A stretch of DNA of 64,000 nt. Origin: JBBQWT01 sp038210375 (GTDB lineage: Bacteria; Acidobacteriota; Terriglobia; Terriglobales; Acidobacteriaceae). The translations under genes and the position numbers were made by a program. The stretch is taken from positions 1-64,000 of the forward strand of contig JBBQWT010000004.1 in NCBI GenBank assembly GCA_038210375.1, in the 5' to 3' direction. Shown one piece after another: positions 8,617 through 16,177 of the stretch (the first letter of the stretch is position 1; each line of letters opens with the position of its first letter). The notes under the pieces were generated by a model. It saw only the letters and a program-made list of their open reading frames with translations. It did not search any database and was not told where the DNA came from.

Positions 8617-8731
8617 AAGAAAACGCGGGGTCCTTCGCTAACAAAAAGCAAAGCTCGCTCCAGGAGCACAAGTGCATAGGGGGTTTTGGCTTGCTCACTT
8701 CTTCTTATGCAACTTCTTGACACTTTGGCGG
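8617..8731 (+). repeat. interspersed repeat, copy C
   Basis: The third and most diverged copy of the 4758/6609 family; it keeps GTCCTTCGCT, AAAGCTCGCTCCAGGA, GGTTTTGGCTTGCTCACTTC and TTCTTATGCAACTTCTTGA. It lies between the CRTAC1-like gene and the lacI-type gene. Confidence 0.8.
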
Positions 8732-8750
8732 ATGAGCAAACCCGAGAGGC

Positions 8751-8870
8751 TGGAAATCGCAATGCGGTAAGTCGCAAATCGGGAAATCGGAATGCGGTAA
8801 ATCGCAAGGCGGGAAATCGGAATGAGGGAACTCCGAAATCGGGCAATCCGCATGCCGGAAATCGAATGCA
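8751..8870. repeat. 15-bp minisatellite, eight units
   Basis: Eight consecutive 15-bp units with consensus GGGAAATCGGAATGC; odd and even units alternate (GGGAAATCGGAATGC and GGTAAATCGCAAGGC), so the array may have grown as 30-bp pairs. Because 15 is a multiple of three, several frames stay open and spell penta-residue repeats (GNRNA/VSRKS on the plus strand, FRFPA/LRFTA on the minus), but there is no ribosome site or codon bias, and I regard it as non-coding. The 401-bp gap 8514-8914 holds this array and repeat copy C and no convincing gene. Confidence 0.85.
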
Positions 8871-8914
8871 ATGGGATCGCGATCCCGGATGGAAGCTTTC
8901 AACGTGATCGTGAT

Positions 8915-10045
8915 TCAAGTGGTGATCGAGAATGACGGGGTGATTGTCGCGACTTCGTCTGCTTGGAACGGAGCACGCCTGCACGTAGTGGATTCGCGCA
9001 CCACCAGTTCAGGCTCCACCGAGATCTCTTCCCGCGAATCTTTTGAAGGGCCGCTGCCTGTTCTAGTTTTTTTCTCATCAATCAATTCGAGCAGGGTGCG
9101 AGCGGCGATCTCTCCCATGCGGCGCAACGGCTGGCGCACGGTGGTGAGGCTGGGATTTTGGAAGGCGGCGCTGGGAATGTCATCGAAGCCCATAACGGTC
9201 ACGTCGTCGGGCACGCGGCGGCCGGCGTCGAATAACGCGCGGATCGCGCCGATAGCAGCTACATCGTTATAGGCAAACAGCGCGGTAAAGTGCTGGTTCC
9301 GGGCCAGAAGCTGCTGCGCCACCGGGTAGCCCACATCCGGGTAGGTCGGGCTCGATTCCATCTCCACGCACAACTCAGGCTTCATCTCAATGTTGAGTGT
9401 GCGCGCCACCTCGCAGATGCTGCGCCAGCGATGTTCGGTATCGGAGCTGAGGCTGGGGCCTTTCATAAACGCAATGTCGCGATGCCCGGTTTCGAGAAGA
9501 TGGCCCAGCGCCAGCTCGGCGGCGCGGCGATGGTCAAGCACCACGTTGGTCACGCCGGCGATTTTCTGGTGGCCCGAGACTGAAACCACCGGCACCGGCA
9601 ATGGGTGCTGCAGCCGTGAATCGATGGCGATAATGCCCTCTACCGAACGTTCAATCATCATGCGCGGATACTCTTCCATGAGCTCGCGCTGGTTACGATG
9701 CCCGGCGGCAAAATAAAAGTAGTTCTGCCGCAGGAGCTGGTCTTCGATTCCGCTCATCACCAGGGCGACGTAATCAGAAAGATCAGGGTGCAGAATGCCG
9801 ATGGTAAAGCTGCGCTGGCTGCGCAACGACTTGGCAAAGAAGTTGGCGCGGTAATTCAGTTTCTTTGCCGCTTCCAGAATTCGCGCCTGGGTTTCCGGGG
9901 GAATCGACGCCGCCGAAGGCGAACGGTTTACTACCAGGGAAACCGTTCCTTGAGACAAGCCCAGGTGTTCCGCAAGTGCCTTCAAGTTTGCGGCCTTGGC
10001 CGGCGCCTTTGGGTTCACGTGCGAATCTGAATTTTTTTTCGCCAT
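8915..10045 (-). CDS. LacI-family transcriptional regulator
   Basis: A 376-residue sugar-responsive repressor. The N-terminal helix-turn-helix (residues about 19-45) reads NLKALAEHLGLSQGTVSLVVNR, followed by the hinge helix and a periplasmic-binding-protein-like effector domain (LHPDLSDYVALVMSGIEDQL ... VMGFDDIPSAAFQNPSLTTVRQP). The serine-rich insert SPSAASIPPET after the recognition helix is typical of acidobacterial and Bacteroidota members. It is divergent from the GH2 gene, and a perfect 16-bp palindrome with a central CG lies between them (10198-10213), fitting autoregulation plus control of the hydrolase and perhaps the receptor at 12445. The effector cannot be read from sequence. Confidence 0.94.
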   Translation of the reverse strand: MAKKNSDSHVNPKAPAKAANLKALAEHLGLSQGTVSLVVNRSPSAASIPPETQARILEAAKKLNYRANFFAKSLRSQRSFTIGILHPDLSDYVALVMSGIEDQLLRQNYFYFAAGHRNQRELMEEYPRMMIERSVEGIIAIDSRLQHPLPVPVVSVSGHQKIAGVTNVVLDHRRAAELALGHLLETGHRDIAFMKGPSLSSDTEHRWRSICEVARTLNIEMKPELCVEMESSPTYPDVGYPVAQQLLARNQHFTALFAYNDVAAIGAIRALFDAGRRVPDDVTVMGFDDIPSAAFQNPSLTTVRQPLRRMGEIAARTLLELIDEKKTRTGSGPSKDSREEISVEPELVVRESTTCRRAPFQADEVATITPSFSITT

Positions 10046-10197
10046 TTACAAATCTTTCTGTGGAGCTATCGAGGCTGCCAGATTTTCCATAAATCCATGG
10101 CCGCCGTACAGTTTTTCATAGAAAGCAGCGGACGGGAAATAAAATTCTTGCGAATTTCTGATTATGGCCGCCGGACCATCGAGTTGTCTTCCACCGC

Positions 10198-10213
10198 GCT
10201 AAAACGTTTTAGC
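10198..10213. promoter_or_regulatory. candidate LacI-type operator
   Basis: Perfect 16-bp palindrome GCTAAAACGTTTTAGC with the central CG step that LacI-family hinge helices intercalate. It sits in the intergenic region between the divergent lacI-type gene and the GH2 gene, 153 nt from the regulator start. A TATGAT hexamer at 10280-10285 may be the GH2 -10 box. Confidence 0.65.
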
Positions 10214-10378
10214 TGGATTCGTCAGTTTGTCGGCGGGATGAAAAAGGTTGTCCGCACGTCTTTTGCGGCGGGGGCGCGCTATGATTTCCGAATGTTTCCG
10301 CCAAACCACTTATCGCACTCTGCCACCCCCCCGCACCCGGTGTCTTCGCCGCCAGCTTCCGCTTTCAAGGGTTCGAAG

Positions 10379-12202
10379 GTGCGCGAAAGGGGATGGCTCT
10401 TGGCCTGCGTCCTGCTGGCAAGCGGACTCTGCGCCGGTCAATCTGCGCCGCTGATTACCAACATCCCCGGGCGCCAGGCCATGAACCTGGATGGGGAGTG
10501 GCGCGCGATTGTCGATCCCTATGATGTAGGAGCGCTTGATTATCGGGGCAAGCCCCTTGCCGGAAATTCCGCGTTCTTTACAAATCACAAGCCAGCGTCG
10601 AAGTCGGAGCTGGTGGAATACGACTTCGATACTTCCGAAACACTGCGGGTCCCAGGCGATTGGAATTCGCAGCGCGAATCGCTGCTGTTTTATGAAGGCA
10701 GCGTCTGGTACAAGCGCTCGTTCGATTACGCGGCGGCTGCGGGTAAAAGACTGTTCTTGCATTTTGGCGCCGCCAACTATAGGGCTTTCGTGTATCTGAA
10801 CGGCGAGAGCCTGGGCAGTCATGAGGGCGGCTTCACCCCGTTCGATTTCGAAGTCACCGGCAAGGTGAAGCCCCGCGATAATTTTCTGATCGTCCGGGTC
10901 AACAACATGCGCGCCCGGGAATACGTTCCCACCCTGGTGACCGACTGGTGGAATTATGGGGGCATCACGCGACCCGTCACCCTGATCGAGACGCCTGAAA
11001 CATTTGTCGAGGACTATTTCATTCAACTTCAAAAAGGATCGCGGCGTCGGATTCAAGGATGGGTACAGCTCAACGGAACGCGGTTGCAACAGAAGGTCAG
11101 GATCAGGATCCCCGAAGCCGGCGTCGATCAAACGTCCGCCACCGATTCGCGCGGGCGCGCGGAATTTTTCTTCGACGCCCGGATCGAGACCTGGTCCCCG
11201 GAAAATCCCCGGCTTTATAAAGTGGTGATCGCCGGCGAGACCGACGAGGTGAGGGAATCGATCGGCTTCCGCTCGATCGAGGTGCGCGGGATTGACATTC
11301 TGCTCAACGGCAAGCCGGTGTTCCTGCGCGGTATCAGCATTCACGAGGAAGCGCCCGACCGGCCGGGCCGGGCCTGGAGTGAGAAAGATGCGCGCACCAC
11401 CCTGGGATGGGCTAAAGAACTGGGATGCAACTTCGTTCGCCTGGCGCATTACCCGCACAGTGAAGCCATGCTGCGCGCGGCCGATCAGATGGGACTCATG
11501 GTTTGGGAAGAGGTTCCGGTGTATTGGACGATTCAATGGGACAACCCCGATACACTGCGCAATGCGCGCAACCAGTTGGCTGAGGCAGTGGCCCGCGATC
11601 ACAATCGCGCTTCGGTCATCATGTATTCGGTCGCCAACGAAACCCCGGTGAGTGAGAGCCGCAACCGCTTTCTGCGCGAGCTGATCCATGATGTCCGCGG
11701 CGCCGATGCCACGCGCCTGGTCACGGCTGCGCTGCAGGCCGAGCAGGGCAGGGAGGGAGGAGAGGAAATCATCCGCATCAATGACCCCATTGCCGGCGAT
11801 CTCGATGTTCTCGGCAACAACGAATATATAGGTTGGTACAACGGCAAGTTGTCTGACCTCGATACCATCCTGTGGAAGTCGCGCTACGACAAGCCGTTGA
11901 TCATGAGCGAATTCGGCGCCGGCGCCCTGCGGGGTCTTCATGGCGATCCCCTCGCCCGCTGGACCGAGGAATTTCAGGCTGCGCTCTACGTGAAGCAAAT
12001 TGTGATGCTGCGGCGTATTCCGTTTCTGCGCGGCGCCACTCCCTGGCTGCTGAAAGATTTTCGCAGTCCCCGCCGCACGCTGCCCCACGTGCAGGACTAT
12101 TTCAACCGCAAGGGGCTGGTCAGCGACCAGGGCCAGAAGAAAAAGGCGTTTTACGTCCTGCAGCGCTATTACCTGGAATTAGGGCGAATTGCTTCGCCTT
12201 AA
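10379..12202 (+). CDS. GH2 glycosidase, beta-glucuronidase-like, secreted
   Basis: A family 2 glycoside hydrolase with sugar-binding jelly-roll, immunoglobulin-like and TIM-barrel domains in order. The acid/base Glu is in SVANETP (E421 from this start) and the nucleophile in MSEFGAGALRG (E511); DWWNYGGITRPV and RGISIHEE also match beta-glucuronidase and beta-galactosidase enzymes. The open frame runs back to 10097, but upstream residues look non-coding. The GTG at 10379 follows AAGGG at an 8-nt spacing and begins a compact signal peptide (VRERGWLLACVLLASGLCAG), giving 607 residues, close to E. coli UidA (603). ATG 10292 and ATG 10238 are alternatives. The substrate is inferred only to be a beta-linked sugar; the neighbours point to polysaccharide use. 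Confidence 0.88.
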   Translation: MRERGWLLACVLLASGLCAGQSAPLITNIPGRQAMNLDGEWRAIVDPYDVGALDYRGKPLAGNSAFFTNHKPASKSELVEYDFDTSETLRVPGDWNSQRESLLFYEGSVWYKRSFDYAAAAGKRLFLHFGAANYRAFVYLNGESLGSHEGGFTPFDFEVTGKVKPRDNFLIVRVNNMRAREYVPTLVTDWWNYGGITRPVTLIETPETFVEDYFIQLQKGSRRRIQGWVQLNGTRLQQKVRIRIPEAGVDQTSATDSRGRAEFFFDARIETWSPENPRLYKVVIAGETDEVRESIGFRSIEVRGIDILLNGKPVFLRGISIHEEAPDRPGRAWSEKDARTTLGWAKELGCNFVRLAHYPHSEAMLRAADQMGLMVWEEVPVYWTIQWDNPDTLRNARNQLAEAVARDHNRASVIMYSVANETPVSESRNRFLRELIHDVRGADATRLVTAALQAEQGREGGEEIIRINDPIAGDLDVLGNNEYIGWYNGKLSDLDTILWKSRYDKPLIMSEFGAGALRGLHGDPLARWTEEFQAALYVKQIVMLRRIPFLRGATPWLLKDFRSPRRTLPHVQDYFNRKGLVSDQGQKKKAFYVLQRYYLELGRIASP

Positions 12203-12338
12203 GGATTGGCAAGACTGATTCCGCTTCAGGCGGCAGGCCGCCAATCACCTGCCGGGAAGTCAACCGATTTCGCGCCAAGCTTCGGCTTCGGATCACTCAT
12301 GAAACCGCTCCGGAAGCGGGAATTACGGAATCGCTTAC

Positions 12339-12384
12339 AAAATCGATTTTTTGTCTTGACAGGGGTTTAATCTAAAGGCATTAT
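12339..12384 (+). promoter_or_regulatory. promoter and candidate operator of the TonB receptor gene
   Basis: A -35 box TTGACA (12356-12361) and a -10-like CATTAT (12379-12384) are separated by 17 bp. Immediately upstream is a perfect 12-bp palindrome AAAATCGATTTT (12339-12350) with a central CG, resembling a LacI-family operator. Related sequences occur at 31106-31117 and 32417-32428. Confidence 0.6.
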
Positions 12385-12444
12385 CTATCCGTTTAATTAA
12401 GCTAATCCAAAAATACTATGAAACTTCGAAGCGCCGGAGAGTTT

Positions 12445-15400
12445 ATGAACCGACTGCGACTCTGCTTCACCTCCCTTCTGATGTTTGCCTGCATCCTGGC
12501 TTTTTCACTTCCTGGATTCGCTCAAAAGACGACCGGCACAATCGAAGGCACGGTCACCGATAGCACGGGCGCCGTGGTGCCGGGGGCGGAGATCACGGTT
12601 CGCAACGTGACCAACGACATCACGCGCACGGTGCCGTCGAACAACGAGGGCCATTACACCGTCCCCGAGTTGCCCCCGGGAGTCTACGAAGTCAAGACTA
12701 GCCAGAAGGGTTTTCGCGACGTGCTCACCAAGAACGTGGAGTTGAACGTCTCTAGCAACACGGTGGTGAACACTGTCCTGCAGATCGGCGCCGCCGGCGA
12801 ACAGGTGACGGTGGAAGCCGCCGCGGTGCAAGTTGAGACCACTACGGGTGCGGTGGGCAACGTGGTCGAAGGCAACCAGGTGCGTGAGCTGCCTTTGAAC
12901 GGCCGTAGTTTCGCCCAGTTGACCCAGTTGCAGCCCGGCGTCTCGCCGCTCTCCAATTTTAACGCCAAGAACAAGGGATTGCTCTCCGGTGTGGACTTCT
13001 CGGTCAACGGTAACTCCACCACCGCGAACCTTTTCCTGGTGGATGGCGCCAACAATAACGACGTAGGATCGAACCGCACTATTCTTATCTACCCCTCGAT
13101 CGAAAGCATCCAGGAATTCAAGATGCTGCGTAACAGTTATGGTCCGGAATATGGCCAAGCGGCCGGCGGCGTGGTCAACATCGTCACCCGCGGCGGCGGC
13201 AATAACTTCCACGGCGGCGCATTTTATTTCGGCCGCAACAGCGCGCTCGACGCCAACAATTACTTTTCCAATAAGGTAGGTCTCAAAGATCAGGCACAGC
13301 GTAATGACTTCGGGTATTCCCTGGGCGGCCCCATCATCAAGGACCGCATGTTCTTTTTCTTTACCCAGGAATGGAACAAGGAGCGGCGCGGAACGCTGCA
13401 CAGCGCCAGCGTCCCCACGGTCGCAGAGCGCGCGGGCGATTTCCGAGTGCGTCGCCCCGACCCCTCCAAGCCTGGAAACTTTTGCAGCGGTAATACGCCA
13501 AATCCGGCGCTGATTCCGGGGGGCGTCATTCCCGCCGGAAGCTTCAGCCCCGCTGGTCTTTTGTATGAGCAGCTTTATCCGCTGCCCAACGTGGCCAACC
13601 CGGTAGATTGCACCAACTGGGCGGCATCGCAGAAGTCTCCGATCGAGTTCCGCGAAGAGAGCATTCGCACCGATATGAAATTTACCAGCAGCCTCAACCT
13701 GATGCTGCGCTATACCCAGGACAAAAACGAAAATCCCTCTCCGCTTCTGACCAACGCTTTGTGGGGTGACAACTCCCTGCCGGTGGTGACCAGCAACTGG
13801 AGCCAGCCGGCGCGGCAATTTGTTGCTCGTTTGAGCAAGACCTTCGGCAGCTCGGCGATCAACGACTTCCAGTTCTCCTACGGGCACAACAACATCGCGA
13901 TTACCCGCGGCGGCACCAATCCTGGTCTGAATGCCAAGATCAATGCGGCTATCCCTGGGTTTTTCCCTGACTCGGTCAAGGCGGGCGGCATCAACCGCGC
14001 CTTCCCCGTTTTCTGGGGAGGCATTGGCCCATACAACACCAATCGCGGATCCGACCTTTGGAGCTTGGCGCCATGGGCCAATAACGAAGAGCTCTTTACT
14101 TATCGCGATGACTTCTCCAAGGTCAGAGGAAATCACATTTTCAAGGTCGGTTTCCTGCTGACCAACAATCACAAGAATGAACTGACCGGTGGCTCATCGA
14201 TCAACGAAGCGCCCGCATTCTGGGGCAGCGGTAATGCGACCACGGGAGATACAGGCAACCAGCTCGCCAATATTCTCCTGGCTGGCCGCCAGTTTGGATT
14301 CAATGAGAACAACCGTGAAGCCCAGAGCCAGACCCGATGGAAAGATGTCGAGTTCTACTACGGCGATACCTGGAAGGTTATGCCCCGGCTGACTATGGAA
14401 TATGGCTTCCGCTGGTCATTCCTGCGCGAGCCGTTCGACGCCCTCAACAAGATTGCCAGCTTTGACCCGGCAGCATTCAGCGCTGCGCGCCGTGCCGCTA
14501 ACCCTAACGATTCCTGCAACGGTTTGATCGTGGTCCCGGGCACTAAATTCTGCGAGGCTGCGGGCTTCGGACCGGGCACTCCGGGAAAGAACCGCGCTCT
14601 CATTGACAACAATAACCATCTGATCGCTCCCCGTGTCGGTATCGCATGGGATGTGTTCGGTACCGGCAACACATCGTTCCGCGCTGGAATAGGGCAGTTT
14701 TATCAACGCGAAAGATTGAATGCCGGGAACCTGAACCTTTCGGGCAATCCGCCATTCGAATTCGGGGTGGGTGGTACCCGGACCCTGGACACGGCGCCTG
14801 CTCCGGGTTCGTTGACGATCTCTGGATCCCCGTCATTTGGCCGGCAAAACACCACCAACACTCCGAACTCATGGCAATGGAACTTCACCGTGGAGCAAGC
14901 ACTGGCTAAGAACACCAAGCTGGAATTGGCTTACGTGGGCAACCGCGGCATCCACCTGACCAACAACGTCGATATTAACCAGGTTCCGCTAGCCAATCGC
15001 CTGGCCTTTGCCCAAACTAACGACAATGTTAATCGTCCCATCCCTGCGTTCGGAACCATTGGCTACAGCCTGCGCAATGGCTCTTCCAATTATCACTCTC
15101 TGCAAACCTTGTTCCGTACCCGCATGAAGAGAGTGGATGCGCAGTTTGCCTATACGTGGTCGCGCTCGCTGGCCAACACCGACATCACCAACTCCGGTGG
15201 TCTTAGCGCCTCCTCCGGCATCAGTTCCATCGGACAAGGCCGCTTGGATTACGGACCAACCCTGATCAACCGGCCGCACATTTTCACCGGCAGCGTGGTT
15301 TACAACTTCCCCAGTCTCGCTGAATCTAACGCTTTTGTTCGCGGTGCTCTGGGCGGATGGGAAGCAGCAACCATCCTCAACTACACCAGCGGTCCTTCGC

Positions 15401-15951
15401 TCACAATATATAGTGGCAATGCGGGAACCCAGAATGGTCCTTCGGGAACGGGATATAGCAACAACCAGCGTCCCAACCGGGTTGCTGGTGTGCCATGTCG
15501 TCTTAACGATCCCAAGAACCGCGAGCAGTTCATCAACCCGGATGCCTACTCACTCAACGGTTTCGTCCTGGGTTCGCTCGGCACCGCGGGCCGCGGCGAT
15601 TGCTCGGGTCCTGGCTTGGCCAACAGCGATGTCTCTCTGTACAAGAATTTCGGCTCTCCATTCTCCAAATCTTCTTACCTGGGCGAAAACCTGCACATTC
15701 AGTTGCGCCTGGAGTTCTTTAACGTTCTCAATCACACCCAGTTTATCGGCGATCAGATCCAACTCAACTATGGTCAGAACGGATGCACGTCCCAACCGGG
15801 TGTCCCGCTACCTATCAGAACATGTGGAACTGGCCTCGAACGTGCTAACACCCTGGTCTTCACACCTGCCAACCGGTTCCAGGACTTTGGCCAAGTGAAG
15901 CAGACGCGCGATCCGCGTGAAATCCAGTACGCCATTAAGTTCATCTTCTAG
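12445..15951 (+). CDS. TonB-dependent receptor, Oar-like with carboxypeptidase-regulatory domain
   Basis: An outer-membrane beta-barrel transporter of 1168 residues. In order: signal peptide (MNRLRLCFTSLLMFACILAF...PGFAQ), a carboxypeptidase regulatory-like Ig fold (GTIEGTVTDSTGAVVPGAEI, about residues 30-110), a plug domain (QVRELPLNGRSFAQLTQLQPG to VVNIVTRGGGNNFHGGAFYF) and a long barrel ending in Phe (IQYAIKFIF), the usual assembly signal. GGAGAG lies just before the ATG at 12445; the ATG at 12418 lacks one. Such receptors are greatly expanded in Terriglobia and are thought to import glycans. It follows the GH2 gene and ends in a strong terminator, with a promoter and palindrome of its own. 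Confidence 0.95.
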   Translation: MNRLRLCFTSLLMFACILAFSLPGFAQKTTGTIEGTVTDSTGAVVPGAEITVRNVTNDITRTVPSNNEGHYTVPELPPGVYEVKTSQKGFRDVLTKNVELNVSSNTVVNTVLQIGAAGEQVTVEAAAVQVETTTGAVGNVVEGNQVRELPLNGRSFAQLTQLQPGVSPLSNFNAKNKGLLSGVDFSVNGNSTTANLFLVDGANNNDVGSNRTILIYPSIESIQEFKMLRNSYGPEYGQAAGGVVNIVTRGGGNNFHGGAFYFGRNSALDANNYFSNKVGLKDQAQRNDFGYSLGGPIIKDRMFFFFTQEWNKERRGTLHSASVPTVAERAGDFRVRRPDPSKPGNFCSGNTPNPALIPGGVIPAGSFSPAGLLYEQLYPLPNVANPVDCTNWAASQKSPIEFREESIRTDMKFTSSLNLMLRYTQDKNENPSPLLTNALWGDNSLPVVTSNWSQPARQFVARLSKTFGSSAINDFQFSYGHNNIAITRGGTNPGLNAKINAAIPGFFPDSVKAGGINRAFPVFWGGIGPYNTNRGSDLWSLAPWANNEELFTYRDDFSKVRGNHIFKVGFLLTNNHKNELTGGSSINEAPAFWGSGNATTGDTGNQLANILLAGRQFGFNENNREAQSQTRWKDVEFYYGDTWKVMPRLTMEYGFRWSFLREPFDALNKIASFDPAAFSAARRAANPNDSCNGLIVVPGTKFCEAAGFGPGTPGKNRALIDNNNHLIAPRVGIAWDVFGTGNTSFRAGIGQFYQRERLNAGNLNLSGNPPFEFGVGGTRTLDTAPAPGSLTISGSPSFGRQNTTNTPNSWQWNFTVEQALAKNTKLELAYVGNRGIHLTNNVDINQVPLANRLAFAQTNDNVNRPIPAFGTIGYSLRNGSSNYHSLQTLFRTRMKRVDAQFAYTWSRSLANTDITNSGGLSASSGISSIGQGRLDYGPTLINRPHIFTGSVVYNFPSLAESNAFVRGALGGWEAATILNYTSGPSLTIYSGNAGTQNGPSGTGYSNNQRPNRVAGVPCRLNDPKNREQFINPDAYSLNGFVLGSLGTAGRGDCSGPGLANSDVSLYKNFGSPFSKSSYLGENLHIQLRLEFFNVLNHTQFIGDQIQLNYGQNGCTSQPGVPLPIRTCGTGLERANTLVFTPANRFQDFGQVKQTRDPREIQYAIKFIF

Positions 15952-15967
15952 GCGCTGGACGAAAATC

Positions 15968-16007
15968 ATGGCTTGCCGCGCGGCACAATGCGGCAAGCCA
16001 TTTTTTT
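15968..16007 (+). terminator. rho-independent terminator after the TonB receptor
   Basis: Perfect 12-bp stem ATGGCTTGCCGC (15968-15979) / GCGGCAAGCCAT (15990-16001), 10-nt loop, then seven T. Confidence 0.94.
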
Positions 16008-16177
16008 GGTTTACCGGGCGCCGGCTGTCGATCGTCCCAAGGTTTTGTGCCGGGCCGTCAGTCCGTTCAGGCGCTTGACTTCGCCATGTGCGGTGCATGT
16101 AATCTCTAAGAACAGGCTTCCGGCGGCGCCGCGTCCCGGGCTGCATTCGCCGCCGAATTACTCTGAAACTTCTCTTG

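Noticed and set aside
8607..8984. Minus-strand frame of 125 residues with FRFPA-type repeats
   Set aside because: The repeats are the minisatellite translated; the frame overlaps the end of the lacI-type gene and lacks a ribosome site.
10310..12088. 592-residue antisense frame over the GH2 gene
   Set aside because: It mirrors the third-position bias of the GH2 gene and contains no motif.
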